A program made the position numbers and the translations under genes. A stretch of 64,000 nt of DNA from assembly GCF_019355555.1 (NCBI RefSeq), contig NZ_CP072141.1:62001-126000 (forward strand), read 5' to 3'. The stretch is from Rhizobium sp. L51/94. GTDB taxonomy: Bacteria > Pseudomonadota > Alphaproteobacteria > Rhizobiales > Rhizobiaceae. The notes beneath the pieces were generated by a model, which did no database searches, had not been told where the DNA came from, and saw only the letters and a list, made by a program, of their open reading frames with translations. This document shows positions 44,781-53,652 of the stretch, piece by piece; within the stretch, counting starts at the first letter, position 1, and each line of letters starts with the position of its first letter.

Positions 44781-46220
44781 TCAGGCGTTCATCTGGGAGA
44801 TGAGGCGCGTTTCCAGATAGGAATCCACCGCCTCTGAGCCGCCTTCCGTGCCATAGCCGGAATCCTTCATGCCGCCGAACGGCACTTCCGGAATGGAAAG
44901 GCCGTTGTGGTTGATGGTCAGCATGCCTGCTTCCATCCGCTGTCCCAGCGCATGCACCGTGCCGACTGACGTTGTGAAAGCATACGAGGCAAGCCCGAAC
45001 GGCAGGCGGTTTGCCTCGGTGATCGCATCGTCGACAGTCGCGAAACGATTGATGATGGCGACGGGACCGAAGGGCTCCTCGTTCATGATGCGCGCATGGA
45101 TGGGCACGTCGGTGATGACGGTCGGCTCGAAGAAATTGCCTTCGTTGCCGATCCTGCGGCCGCCGGTGCGCAGCGTCGCGCCCTGCGACACGGCATCGTT
45201 GATCAGCGCTTCCAGCGCCGGGATCCGCCGCTCGTTGGCAAGCGGCCCCATCTGCACGTCTGCCTCGAGCCCGTTGCCGACCTTGATCGCCTTGGCGGCG
45301 GCAACAAACCCATCAGTGAACTGGTCCATCACGCCGTTCTGCACGAGGAAACGCGTCGGCGCGACGCAGACCTGGCCGGCATTGCGGAACTTCGCCAGCG
45401 ACGACACTTCGATGGCCTTGGCGATATCGGCGTCATCGAAGACGATTGCCGGCGCGTGCCCGCCGAGTTCCATCGTCGCCCGCTTCATGTGCAGGCCGGC
45501 AAGCGAGGCCAGTTGTTTGCCGATGGGGGTGGAGCCGGTAAACGAGATCTTGCGGATGACGGGGTGCGGGATGAGATATTCGGAGATCTCTGCCGGCACG
45601 CCATAGACGAGGTTGACGACTCCGGCCGGCATGCCCGCGTCGGCAAAGGCGCGGATCAACTCGGCCGGCGAGGCCGGCGTCTCCTCGGGCGCCTTGATGA
45701 TGATCGAACACCCGGTCGCAACCGCTGCCGACAGCTTACGGACGATCTGATTGATGGGGAAATTCCAGGGCGTGAAGGCCGCAACCGGGCCGACCGGCTG
45801 CTTGATCGTCATCTGCAGCACGCCGGTGTGGCGCGCCGGGATGATCTGGCCATAAGTGCGGCGCGCCTCTTCGGCAAACCAGTCGATGGTATCGGCAGCC
45901 CCGAGCGTTTCCGCCAACGACTGCGCCAACGGCTTGCCCTGTTCACGCGTCATCACCCAGGCGATCATGTCCTTGCGCTCGCGCAGGAGATCGGCCGCAC
46001 GACGCATGATCTTCGAGCGCTCGAAGGCAGATGTATCGCGCCAGACCTTGAAGCCCTTGTCGGCCGCCGCCAGCGCAAGATCCAGATCGGCGCGCTCCGC
46101 ATGGGCGATCTGCCCGATGGTCTGGCCGGTCGCGGGGTCGCTGACAGGGATCGTCTTCTTCGAAAGCGCATCGCGCCATTCGCCATCGATGAAGAGTTTG
46201 ACGTCGGGATAGGTATGCAT
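44781..46220 (-). CDS. NAD(P)-dependent aldehyde dehydrogenase (succinate-semialdehyde dehydrogenase-like)
   Basis: 479 residues, complete ALDH fold. Cofactor region [34 protein letters not shown], glycine motif [11 protein letters not shown], catalytic Glu in [16 protein letters not shown], catalytic Cys in [14 protein letters not shown], and the C-terminal [17 protein letters not shown]. Overall it falls with the GabD/SSADH and ketoglutarate-semialdehyde group, but the exact aldehyde cannot be told. A single gene, with no obvious pathway partner next to it. Confidence 0.85.
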   Translation of the reverse strand: MHTYPDVKLFIDGEWRDALSKKTIPVSDPATGQTIGQIAHAERADLDLALAAADKGFKVWRDTSAFERSKIMRRAADLLRERKDMIAWVMTREQGKPLAQSLAETLGAADTIDWFAEEARRTYGQIIPARHTGVLQMTIKQPVGPVAAFTPWNFPINQIVRKLSAAVATGCSIIIKAPEETPASPAELIRAFADAGMPAGVVNLVYGVPAEISEYLIPHPVIRKISFTGSTPIGKQLASLAGLHMKRATMELGGHAPAIVFDDADIAKAIEVSSLAKFRNAGQVCVAPTRFLVQNGVMDQFTDGFVAAAKAIKVGNGLEADVQMGPLANERRIPALEALINDAVSQGATLRTGGRRIGNEGNFFEPTVITDVPIHARIMNEEPFGPVAIINRFATVDDAITEANRLPFGLASYAFTTSVGTVHALGQRMEAGMLTINHNGLSIPEVPFGGMKDSGYGTEGGSEAVDSYLETRLISQMNA

Positions 46221-46359
46221 GGGGAACCTCTTTGGATGATCAGGCCGGCTTTCAGCAGATGCCGCAGGAAGCGGCGGTGCGACAAGCCTCCAACCGACCG
46301 GCGTCGATCGATAATGCTTTTATGGGAGCGCTGTACATGGTGTCAACGACGGCACAATT

Positions 46360-46395
46360 CCAGCCACTGGTCCAGCCACTGGTCCTGCCACTGGC
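46360..46395. repeat. Short 12-bp tandem repeat (3 copies)
   Basis: CCAGCCACTGGT occurs twice exactly (46360-46371, 46372-46383) and a third time with two changes (46384-46395, CCTGCCACTGGC). Each unit begins CCAG and contains CTGG, so it is partly self-complementary. It lies in the region upstream of the BA14K gene, about 90 bp from its start. Confidence 0.7.
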
Positions 46396-46482
46396 GGCAC
46401 CAGCCGAGGATCACGAAAACGCGAACAACTCTGGATTTCATTAGAAGAAGCGCCATATTCGTCTCACAAAAGGAGCGAGAAC

Positions 46483-46893
46483 ATGAAAAGACTAGCAATT
46501 ATCGCGGTGTCGCTGATGACGGCATTCACCGCCATCACGCCTGCCGAAGCATTCCCCGTATCCGCTGCGCCGGTAGCCACGATCCAGAATTCGGATGTCG
46601 TGAACGTGCAATACAGCGAGTACAGGCACCATGGACGCCGAAACGGCGATCGGCGCAATTACTATCGCGGCCGCGGCCATGATCGCCGCTATGACCGCGG
46701 CTACCGTCGCCACAACAACACGGGCGCCATCATTGGCGGCCTCGCAGCCGGCGCCATCATCGGCGGCATCGTTGCCGGCTCCCGCTCGAACGGCAGCTCC
46801 CATGCCCAGTCCTGCGCCAACCGCTACAGAACATACCGCGCTTCGGACAACACGTATCAGCCGAACAGCGGCCCACGGGTGCAGTGCCGGTAA
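46483..46893 (+). CDS. BA14K family secreted protein
   Basis: 136 residues. The signal peptide (MKRLAIIAVSLMTAFTAITPAEAF) is followed by an Arg/Tyr/His-rich central part (YRHHGRRNGDRRNYY), a Gly/Ala/Ile-rich hydrophobic segment (TGAIIGGLAAGAIIGGIVAG), and the C-terminal BA14K motif with two Cys (SCANRYRTYRASDNTYQPNSG ... VQC). The Brucella homologue is an immunoreactive, lectin-like surface protein. AAGGAG is well placed before the ATG. It has its own terminator. Confidence 0.9.
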   Translation: MKRLAIIAVSLMTAFTAITPAEAFPVSAAPVATIQNSDVVNVQYSEYRHHGRRNGDRRNYYRGRGHDRRYDRGYRRHNNTGAIIGGLAAGAIIGGIVAGSRSNGSSHAQSCANRYRTYRASDNTYQPNSGPRVQCR

Positions 46894-46928
46894 GCTATCG
46901 GTTCGATTGAGTTTGTGTGATGTTAGGC

Positions 46929-46960
46929 CGCCCGTGACGAGAGTTGCGGGCGGTTTTTTG
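46929..46960 (+). terminator. Terminator of the BA14K gene
   Basis: CCGCCCG (46929-46935) pairs with CGGGCGG (46948-46954), followed by six Ts (46955-46960). It is 36 bp after the stop codon. Confidence 0.85.
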
Positions 46961-46984
46961 TGTTTAAATACAAGTAGACGCGTA

Positions 46985-47239
46985 CTAAGCGTAGCGCAGG
47001 TGGAAATAGCGCTTCCCAATTTTTAGGACTTCACCATCTCGTACCATTAAACCAAGAACCGCATGAGACAGGAAATTTTTGCCCGTCTCTTTACCGTCGA
47101 CAAGGGAGGAATGGGACTGCAAATCCAACGCATTCGCCATGTCGGTATTTGTTGCGCCCTGCGGCTTTTCTTCCAAGTGACCACGGATAGCGGCTTTCAA
47201 CATATTCAAGCCCGCGATGGCATCTTCTTTTGGCGTCAT
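46985..47239 (-). CDS. Hypothetical small protein next to tRNA-Phe
   Basis: 84 residues; family not recognised with confidence. Sequence pattern: helical start (AIAGLNMLKAAIRGHLEEKP), then a second helix pair (GATNTDMANALDLQS) and a C-terminal VRDGEVLKIGKRYFHLRYA that looks like the wing of a winged helix. This resembles small winged-helix proteins seen near mobile or restriction genes, but that is a weak impression. AAAGGAT precedes the ATG, so it is likely a real gene. It lies at the 3' side of tRNA-Phe in locally AT-rich DNA. Confidence 0.65.
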   Translation of the reverse strand: MTPKEDAIAGLNMLKAAIRGHLEEKPQGATNTDMANALDLQSHSSLVDGKETGKNFLSHAVLGLMVRDGEVLKIGKRYFHLRYA

Positions 47240-47339
47240 GAATCAATCCTTTGAAATAGACTGAATAACACGTCCGCCAAAAACGCTCTAAACATAAATC
47301 TATCGCGGTAGAATCGTCCAAATTTATTGAGAAATTTGA

Positions 47340-47415
47340 TGGTGCCCGGAGGCGGATTTGAACCACCGACACGCGGATTTTCAATCCGCTGCTCTACCAA
47401 CTGAGCTATCCGGGC
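47340..47415 (-). tRNA. tRNA-Phe (GAA)
   Basis: Minus strand, 76 nt including an encoded CCA. The acceptor stem is GCCCGGA/TCCGGGC, the D-arm is AGCTCAGTTGGTAGAGC, and the anticodon loop TTGAAAA has anticodon GAA. The T-arm contains GGTTCAAATCC. It is the last element of the housekeeping cluster, downstream of yacG. Confidence 0.97.
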
Positions 47416-47608
47416 ATACCTGCTTCATCCCGAAGGATTTGCCTCGCTTGGAGGCTTGGGGAGCTTGGTTTTCCCCGGAAGCGTGGGCGTTATAACATCT
47501 TGTTCGGCCATGTCCAGCATCAATCGCTACTTTTTCGACAGGAAATGCAAGACCGGTAATTGTCGAACGTCCTCAATGCCTTGCCGTTCGTTTCCGACAG
47601 GTTTGTGA

Positions 47609-47821
47609 CTATTCCTCGTCCTCGTAGTCAGCCTTTGTCTCGTCGTCGGCAACCGGAATGGCATAGGAACCGCTCAGCCAGCGCGACAGGTCCATCTCGC
47701 GGCAGCGGTCCGAACAGAAGGGATAATGTTCGCGCATCGACGGCCGGCCGCATTCGGCGCAGGCGCGCGGCTTGCGCAGGGGCTCGACCTTGGCGCCGAG
47801 CTTAATCTCGTTTTCCGACAT
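47609..47821 (-). CDS. yacG: DNA gyrase inhibitor YacG
   Basis: 70 residues. A zinc ribbon with Cys21, Cys24, Cys36 and Cys40 (CAECGRPSMREHYPFCSDRC) is followed by MDLSRWLSGSYAIP and an acidic tail. The E. coli protein binds GyrB and inhibits gyrase. It starts 3 bp after the maf stop, so it is co-transcribed. The short N-terminal extension (MSENEIKLGAKVEPLRKPRA) is usual for rhizobial members. Confidence 0.93.
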   Translation of the reverse strand: MSENEIKLGAKVEPLRKPRACAECGRPSMREHYPFCSDRCREMDLSRWLSGSYAIPVADDETKADYEDEE

Positions 47822-47824
47822 GGA

Positions 47825-48445
47825 TCATCCTTCCTGCCAATGGGCGTGAACGTCGAATCCTTCGCCTGAAAGCAGCAGCATGGTCTCGTAGAGCGGCAGC
47901 CCGACGACATTCGTGTAGGAGCCGACCAGTTTCTGGACGAAACCGCCCGCCAGCCCCTGAATGGCATAGGCGCCTGCCTTGCCGCGCCACTGGCCGGAGG
48001 CCAGATAGAATTCCATGTCGTTGCCCGAAAGCCGCTTGAAGCGGACCTTCGTCTCGACGACCTTCTGGCGCATCTTGCGATCAGGCGTAATCAGGCAGAT
48101 CCCGGTATAGACAGTGTGGCTGCGGCCCGAAAGCAGGTGCAGCGCCGCCGATGCTTCCTCGACGAATTCCGCCTTCGGCAAAATGCGCCGCCCGACGGCC
48201 ACCACCGTGTCGGCCGATAGAAGATAGCTTCCCTGCCATGCGACGTCGCCCTTCAGCGCGGCATAGGCAGCCTCCCCCTTTTCAGCCGACAGACGACGGG
48301 CCAGCGAGCGCGGATGCTCGGCCTTTTTAGGAGTCTCGTCGATATCCATCGGCATGAGGCGCGCGGGTTCGATGCCCGCCTGGTGCAGGAGATCAACGCG
48401 GCGCGGCGAACCGGAAGCCAGTATCAACGAATGTTTCAGCGCCAT
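47825..48445 (-). CDS. maf: Maf-like nucleotide pyrophosphatase
   Basis: 206 residues. Maf proteins hydrolyse non-canonical or modified nucleoside triphosphates and were first noted as septum-formation inhibitors. Motifs: [18 protein letters not shown] with the phosphate-binding loop, [33 protein letters not shown] with the catalytic Asp, and [20 protein letters not shown]. It lies between infA and yacG in a closely spaced minus-strand set. Confidence 0.93.
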   Translation of the reverse strand: MALKHSLILASGSPRRVDLLHQAGIEPARLMPMDIDETPKKAEHPRSLARRLSAEKGEAAYAALKGDVAWQGSYLLSADTVVAVGRRILPKAEFVEEASAALHLLSGRSHTVYTGICLITPDRKMRQKVVETKVRFKRLSGNDMEFYLASGQWRGKAGAYAIQGLAGGFVQKLVGSYTNVVGLPLYETMLLLSGEGFDVHAHWQEG

Positions 48446-48498
48446 AAAACCTCGACGTCAGCGGGAAGACGGGGGAGCCGGCGTCAGAACCCGCCGGA

Positions 48499-48717
48499 CT
48501 ACTTGAAGCGGTAGGTGATGCGGCCCTTGGTCAGATCGTAGGGAGTCATTTCCACCAGAACCTTGTCGCCAGCCAGAACGCGGATACGGTTCTTGCGCAT
48601 GCGGCCCGCCGTGTGGGCGATGATTTCGTGTTCGTTTTCGAGCTTGACGCGGAACGTTGCGTTCGGCAGCAATTCGGTCACGACACCGGGAAATTCGAGG
48701 ACTTCTTCTTTAGGCAT
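48499..48717 (-). CDS. infA: Translation initiation factor IF-1
   Basis: 72 residues, the exact usual length, a single OB-fold (S1-like) domain: [58 protein letters not shown]. It blocks the ribosomal A site during initiation. 118 bp separate it from the upstream phosphatase gene, room for its own promoter, and 53 bp separate it from maf. Confidence 0.97.
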   Translation of the reverse strand: MPKEEVLEFPGVVTELLPNATFRVKLENEHEIIAHTAGRMRKNRIRVLAGDKVLVEMTPYDLTKGRITYRFK

Positions 48718-48835
48718 GTAAGACGGTTCTTCCTGTCGTTTGACGCCGGGGCTGATGCCGCCGGAAAATTTGCGCGGAAACTACACAATCGACGCGGTCT
48801 TGTGAACCTCGTTGATCAGGCTTTCTGCATTTGTT

Positions 48836-49315
48836 TCATGCCGATTGCGCGGCAATTCCATTTCGCCGGGCCAGCCGGCTGTCGATCAGCCCGTACAGAT
48901 GGTCGCGCACGCCACGATAGGCTTCGACGATCTGTTCGCGCGTTCCGGATATAACCGTTGGATCGAAGGTTGGCCAGTAGATGACCTCGACCGCCTGCGA
49001 CCGCGTCAGTTCCAGCGCCGTGTGGTGGGCTTCCGGCGAGAGCGTGATGATAAGATCGAAGAAGTCGTCTTCCAGCTGCTCCAGCGTTTGCGGCTGGTGG
49101 CGACCGAGATCGAGGCCTATTTCGTCGAGCACCGCATCCACGAAGGCATTCCGCTCGCCGGCCCTAACGCCAGCCGACATGATATAGGTGCCCGATGGCA
49201 GAATGCTACGGGCGATGGCTTCCGCCATGGGCGAGCGGATCGAATTCATCCCGCACATGAACAGCAAGGCCTTGGGCGTATGGCTTGGCGTCGGAAAGCG
49301 ATCCTGCGTTTCCAT
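48836..49315 (-). CDS. Low-molecular-weight phosphatase family protein (atypical P-loop)
   Basis: 159 residues of the LMW protein tyrosine phosphatase / arsenate reductase fold. The catalytic loop is CGMNSIRSPMAE (Cys21, Arg27, CX5R), which lacks the usual G-N-x-C pattern of classical LMW-PTPs. The C-terminal acid region may be YWPTFDPTVISG, with the Asp-Pro that supplies the general acid. It might act on phosphoproteins or on another phospho-substrate. It starts 6 bp after the UPF0262 stop and is conserved in this position in rhizobia as far as I recall. Confidence 0.85.
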   Translation of the reverse strand: METQDRFPTPSHTPKALLFMCGMNSIRSPMAEAIARSILPSGTYIMSAGVRAGERNAFVDAVLDEIGLDLGRHQPQTLEQLEDDFFDLIITLSPEAHHTALELTRSQAVEVIYWPTFDPTVISGTREQIVEAYRGVRDHLYGLIDSRLARRNGIAAQSA

Positions 49316-49321
49316 TGGCGC

Positions 49322-49795
49322 TTAACCCCGCCAGTAGAGAACGCAGACGAGCGTGAAAAGCCGTCGCGATGTGTTGAAGTCGATGTCGATCTTGCCTTTC
49401 AAGCGGTCGCTCAGCGTCTGCGACCCTTCGTTGTGGATACTGCGGCGACCCATGTCGATGGCCTCGATACGGCTCGGCGTTGCCGACCGGATCGCCTCGT
49501 AGTAGCTCTCGCAGACCAGGAAGTAGTCCTTGACGATGCGCCGGAATGGCGTCAGCGACAGGATATGCGTGGCGACCTGGGGCTCGCCTTCGGCACTGAT
49601 ATCCAGCACGAGCTTGGAATCCAGCAACGACAGTTTCAGGCTGTAGGGCCCACCGGCATGACCGATCGGCTGAAAGAAATTTTCCTCGACCAGGTCGAAA
49701 ATGGCAACGGCGCGCTCGTGTTCGACGTCAGGGCTGGCGCGGCCGATCGTATCGTCGAGGACCACATCGGTCAGCCGGAAGTCGCCCGCCGCCAT
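49322..49795 (-). CDS. UPF0262 family protein
   Basis: 157 residues matching UPF0262, an alphaproteobacterial family of unknown function. Conserved stretches include [54 protein letters not shown], and [13 protein letters not shown]. No membrane segment or known catalytic motif. It begins 3 bp after the hisD stop and is followed by the phosphatase gene, so it is in the same transcript. Confidence 0.9.
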   Translation of the reverse strand: MAAGDFRLTDVVLDDTIGRASPDVEHERAVAIFDLVEENFFQPIGHAGGPYSLKLSLLDSKLVLDISAEGEPQVATHILSLTPFRRIVKDYFLVCESYYEAIRSATPSRIEAIDMGRRSIHNEGSQTLSDRLKGKIDIDFNTSRRLFTLVCVLYWRG

Positions 49796-49798
49796 CGC

Positions 49799-51097
49799 CT
49801 AGCCTTCGAGGTTGAGCCGGATCGCCACCGAGCGGGCATGAGCATCGAGACCTTCGGAATTGGCAAGCGCGATGGCCGCCGGCCCGAGCGCCCGGAGCTG
49901 TTCGGCCCCGAGCTTCAGCACCGAGGTGCGCTTCATGAAGTCAAGCACCGAAAGGCCGGATGAAAAGCGCGCCGAGCGGGCGGTCGGCAGCACGTGGTTG
50001 GAGCCACCGACATAATCGCCGATAACCTCAGGCGTGTGCTTGCCGATGAAGATGGCGCCGGCATTGCGGATACCGAGCATCAGCGCATCGGGATCGTCGA
50101 CCGCAAGCTCCAGATGTTCGGCAGCGATGCGGTTGGCGAGCGGGATCGCGTCTTCGAGGCTCTCGACGATGATGATGGCGCCGAAATCCCGCCAGCTCGC
50201 CGCTGCGGTCTCGACGCGACCAAGCGTCTTCAACTGCCGCTCGACGGCCTGTTCGACGGATTTGGCAAGCAGCGGATTATCGGTAATCAGGATCGACTGG
50301 GCGCCTCGGTCGTGCTCGGCCTGGGCAAGAAGGTCGGCCGCGATCCAGTCGGGATCGTTATCCTTGTCGGCAATGACCAGCACTTCGGAAGGACCGGCAA
50401 TCATGTCGATGCCGACAGTCCCGAACACATGGCGCTTGGCGGCCGCCACATAGGCGTTGCCCGGCCCGGTGACTTTCGCCACCGGCGCAATCGTCTCGGT
50501 GCCATAGGCGAGCGCCGCGACTGCCTGCGCGCCGCCGACGCGGTAGATTTCCTCGACACCGGCCATGCGGGCAGCGGCCAGCACGGCGGGATTGACGACG
50601 CCCTCCTTTGCCGGCACCACCATGACGACACGCTCGACACCGGCGACCTTGGCCGGGATGGCATTCATCAGCACCGAACTCGGGTAGCTTGCCGTACCGC
50701 CGGGCACATAGATGCCGACCGCCTCGATCGCCGTCCAGCGCGAGCCGAGCACGACACCCAGTTCGTCCTCGTAGCTGTCATCGCGCGGCAACTGGCGGCG
50801 ATGGTGCGACTCGATGCGCACGGCGGCAACCTTCAGCGCGCCCAGCACTTCCGATGGCACCTGCGCGATGGCAGCATCGATTTCCTCAAAAGTCACCCGC
50901 ATCGGCGTCGCATCGAAATCGATACCGTCGAAGCGGACGGAATATTCTATCAACGCAACGTCGCCACGCGCCCGAACGTCGGCGATGATATCGCGGACGA
51001 CAGCGTTCACATCCTCGGACACTTCCCGCTTCGTGGTCAGGAATGCCGCGAACTGCGCCTCGAAACCTTCCGCCGCCTGCTCAAGCCAGATCGCCAA
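49799..51097 (-). CDS. hisD: Histidinol dehydrogenase
   Basis: 432 residues. It catalyses the last two oxidations of histidine biosynthesis (L-histidinol to L-histidine) with NAD and zinc. Motifs: GIYVPGGTASYPSSVLMNAIPAKVAGV, KVTGPGNAYVAAAKRHVFG, GPSEVLVIADKDNDPDWIA, and the zinc/catalytic DLLAQAEHDRGAQSILIT. LP-rich end region typical of rhizobia. No other his gene is near, which is common in alphaproteobacteria where hisD sits in this cluster. Confidence 0.96.
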   Translation of the reverse strand: MAIWLEQAAEGFEAQFAAFLTTKREVSEDVNAVVRDIIADVRARGDVALIEYSVRFDGIDFDATPMRVTFEEIDAAIAQVPSEVLGALKVAAVRIESHHRRQLPRDDSYEDELGVVLGSRWTAIEAVGIYVPGGTASYPSSVLMNAIPAKVAGVERVVMVVPAKEGVVNPAVLAAARMAGVEEIYRVGGAQAVAALAYGTETIAPVAKVTGPGNAYVAAAKRHVFGTVGIDMIAGPSEVLVIADKDNDPDWIAADLLAQAEHDRGAQSILITDNPLLAKSVEQAVERQLKTLGRVETAAASWRDFGAIIIVESLEDAIPLANRIAAEHLELAVDDPDALMLGIRNAGAIFIGKHTPEVIGDYVGGSNHVLPTARSARFSSGLSVLDFMKRTSVLKLGAEQLRALGPAAIALANSEGLDAHARSVAIRLNLEG

Positions 51098-51154
51098 TGC
51101 CGATATCCTTTGCTTTCAAAAACCGCCGCAGCGGCAAGAACCAGTCTCTGCCAC

Positions 51155-51598
51155 TCAGGCGGCGTCGTCGGGGTGCGTCGGTTTCTTGGCCGTTTCCCAT
51201 GCGCCGCCGATATCGGCCAGCTGCACTTCGATGCATTCCACGTCGAGCGCCAGCGTAGCATTGCCGGCAAGCGTCAGTTCGATCGTGCCATCCGGCCCTT
51301 CGCCCTTCTGCTCGAAGCGAATGGCCAGAAGCGAAAGCACCGTCTCGCGCCTGCGGCGGTCGATGCCCAGCGTCCGCACGGCCAGCACCCGCTTGAACAC
51401 GAGCGCCGCGCGATGGCGCTGATAGCCCTTGGCCTTGCCATCTGCCTTTTCCCAGTCGAAGCGGTTTGCCGTCAGGGAAAACTGCAGGCCGCGCGGCTCA
51501 TAGGCCATGTCGCCGACCTTGAAGACGGCGTCCTGCATATGGGCAGAAACAACCGCCAGGTCTTCGCCATCGAGCGCCACAAGCTTCAGATCTGCCAT
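51155..51598 (-). CDS. DUF2948 family protein
   Basis: 147 residues matching DUF2948: KLVALDGEDLAVVSAHMQDAV, VGDMAYEPRGLQFSLTANRFDW, RHRAALVFKRVLAVRTLGID. Soluble, function unknown. Restricted to alphaproteobacteria and regularly placed between murA and hisD, as here. The gap to hisD is 57 bp and to murA 115 bp. Confidence 0.9.
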   Translation of the reverse strand: MADLKLVALDGEDLAVVSAHMQDAVFKVGDMAYEPRGLQFSLTANRFDWEKADGKAKGYQRHRAALVFKRVLAVRTLGIDRRRRETVLSLLAIRFEQKGEGPDGTIELTLAGNATLALDVECIEVQLADIGGAWETAKKPTHPDDAA

Positions 51599-51713
51599 GC
51601 CTTAGTTCCCCACATCGTCAGCCGCCACATCCGGCGGCCCGTTCCACCCCGAGATAGGGTGCCTGGGGCTTGGACGCAACGGCAGATGCGGCTCCCGGCA
51701 ACGCTTTCAGGGC

Positions 51714-53006
51714 CTATTCGCTGAGCCGTTCGACGATGGCGCCGCAGCGCGTCAGCTTCTCTTCCAGCCGCTCGAAGCCACGGTCGAGATGGTAGACGCG
51801 CGAAACGACGGTTTCGCCTTCTGCGGCAAGCCCGGCAATCACCAGCGACACGGAGGCACGAAGGTCCGTCGCCATGACAGGCGCCCCGCGCAGCCGCTCG
51901 ACACCCTCGATCTTCGCCGTCTGGCCGGACAGCGAGATCCTTGCGCCGAGACGGGCAAGCTCTTGAACGTGCATGAAGCGGTTTTCGAAAATCGTCTCCG
52001 TGATGTGCGCCGTGCCGGAAGCCCGCGTCATCAGCGCCATGAATTGCGCCTGCAGGTCGGTCGGGAAGCCCGGGAAAGGGTCCGTGACGATATCGACCGG
52101 CCGGATGCCGCCGCCATTGCGGCGCACGCGCATGCCGTTGTTGGTCGGCGTGATCTCAGCGCCGGCGCGACGCAAGGTTTCAAGCGCCGTCTCGAGCAGC
52201 GACATATCGGTATTTTCAAGCGTCACGTCGCCGCCGGCCATCGCAACAGCCATGGCATAGGTGCCGGTCTCGATACGGTCTGGCAGCACGCGGTGGCGGG
52301 CGCCAGAGAGTGATGTGACGCCATCGATGGTGATGGTCGAGGTGCCGGCGCCGGAAATCTTGGCGCCCATGGCGATAAGGCAGTTGGCGAGATCGACGAC
52401 CTCAGGCTCGCGGGCGGCATTGCCGATGACCGTGGTGCCGCGCGCAAGCGTTGCCGCCATCATCATCACATGAGTAGCGCCGACGGATACCTTCGGGAAT
52501 GTGTACTTGGCACCGATCAGGCCGCCCTTCGGCGCAGTGGCGTTGATGTAGCCGGCATCGATATCCATGTTGGCGCCGAGCGCCTGCAGGGATTCGATAA
52601 ACAAGTCGACCGGCCGCGTGCCGATGGTGCAGCCGCCCGGCAGCGATACGCGTGCCTGGCCTTCGCGGGCGAGCAGCGGCCCGAGCACCCAGAAGCTGGC
52701 GCGCATCTTCGAGACCAGCTCGTAATGGGCAGTGGTATCGACGATCGTCCGGCAGGTGAAATGGATCGTGCGGGAATAGGCGTCGTCCTGACGCTCGCGC
52801 CGGCCGTTGACCGAGACGTCGACGCCGTGGTTGCCGAGAATGCGCAGCAGCAGTTCGACATCGGCCAGGTGAGGCACGTTTTCGAGCGTCAGCGTGTCGC
52901 TCGTCAGGAGCGACGCAATCATCAGCGGCAATGCGGCATTCTTGGCGCCGGAAATCGGAATGACGCCATTGAGCTCATTGCCGCCGACAATCCTGATACG
53001 ATCCAT
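51714..53006 (-). CDS. murA: UDP-N-acetylglucosamine 1-carboxyvinyltransferase
   Basis: 430 residues. First committed step of peptidoglycan synthesis: adds enolpyruvate from PEP to UDP-GlcNAc. The Lys22 region is [22 protein letters not shown]. The active-site Cys126 is in [15 protein letters not shown], the residue modified by fosfomycin, so the enzyme is of the fosfomycin-sensitive Cys type. The C-terminal loop includes [22 protein letters not shown]. First large gene of the minus-strand cluster leading to yacG. Confidence 0.97.
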   Translation of the reverse strand: MDRIRIVGGNELNGVIPISGAKNAALPLMIASLLTSDTLTLENVPHLADVELLLRILGNHGVDVSVNGRRERQDDAYSRTIHFTCRTIVDTTAHYELVSKMRASFWVLGPLLAREGQARVSLPGGCTIGTRPVDLFIESLQALGANMDIDAGYINATAPKGGLIGAKYTFPKVSVGATHVMMMAATLARGTTVIGNAAREPEVVDLANCLIAMGAKISGAGTSTITIDGVTSLSGARHRVLPDRIETGTYAMAVAMAGGDVTLENTDMSLLETALETLRRAGAEITPTNNGMRVRRNGGGIRPVDIVTDPFPGFPTDLQAQFMALMTRASGTAHITETIFENRFMHVQELARLGARISLSGQTAKIEGVERLRGAPVMATDLRASVSLVIAGLAAEGETVVSRVYHLDRGFERLEEKLTRCGAIVERLSE

Positions 53007-53121
53007 GTGCGATTACGGGCGAACCCGCCTTTCTGAAATCTTGATGCCTTGCAGAGGAAGGTGGTGTTTAAAGGAAATCGGTCGCCGCTTCAATTCGTTT
53101 GCGGCGTGTAAGACCTAATCA

Positions 53122-53352
53122 TTACAATTCGTCCATTTTTGCGGCAGGCAGGCCATCCGTCTCGTCAGCCTCGCCGGCGCGGCGTGCGCGCACCTGCTGC
53201 TTGCGGCGAGAAAGATTCTCCTTCAGCTTGGCAGCCGCCCTCGCCCGCCGCCGATCCGCTTCGCTGAGCAAGGGCTGCTGCGGTTTAAGCAAGGGGCCAT
53301 CTGCGACCGTGGCACTCGTGCCGCCACCACTACTTTGTTCGTCTTCGTTCAT
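53122..53352 (-). CDS. Hypothetical small basic protein upstream of murA
   Basis: 76 residues. A Ser/Gly-rich start (MNEDEQSSGGGTSATVADG) is followed by a highly charged Ala/Arg/Lys helix (LSEADRRRARAAAKLKENLS and RRKQQVRARRAGEA). It is probably a single amphipathic helix or disordered; no family is recognised. AAGGCAG precedes the ATG. It is the first gene on this strand before murA, 115 bp away, and divergent from tRNA-Thr. It could be a small nucleic-acid-binding protein, but nothing proves it. Confidence 0.6.
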   Translation of the reverse strand: MNEDEQSSGGGTSATVADGPLLKPQQPLLSEADRRRARAAAKLKENLSRRKQQVRARRAGEADETDGLPAAKMDEL

Positions 53353-53506
53353 GTCTGCCTTGATAGCGCAGATGACGATATTTCAAAAGCCACGCCGACG
53401 TTTTCCCGTGCTTGTTTCAAGAAGATTGGATTTTGCGGCTTGCGCTTGCCGATCAGCTATGGCAATAGCCGCCTCGCCCGATACGGCGCATCCGCTGCGC
53501 CACGAT

Positions 53507-53581
53507 GCTGCTATAGCTCAGGGGTAGAGCACTCCCTTGGTAAGGGAGAGGCCTGGGGTTCAAATCCCCATAGCAGCACCA
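53507..53581 (+). tRNA. tRNA-Thr (GGT)
   Basis: 75 nt including an encoded CCA. Acceptor GCTGCTA/TAGCAGC, D-arm AGCTCAGGGGTAGAGC, anticodon stem CTCCC/GGGAG with loop TTGGTAA and anticodon GGT, T-arm GGGGTTCAAATCCCC. Plus strand, between the small basic protein and the GT25 gene. Confidence 0.97.
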
Positions 53582-53652
53582 TTTCCCCAAACGATATTGC
53601 CGCCTCATCCATCACAGATAGACACATTGCGTCGATGGCCGCGTGAAAGCGC

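Noticed and set aside
46232..46444. 70-codon frame containing a FQPLVQPLVLPL repeat upstream of BA14K
   Set aside because: The repeat simply reflects the 12-bp tandem DNA repeat; no ribosome-binding site was seen and the rest has no protein-like features.
49994..51724. 576-codon plus-strand frame opposite hisD and DUF2948
   Set aside because: Covers known minus-strand genes in the complementary frame; composition is that of a shadow.
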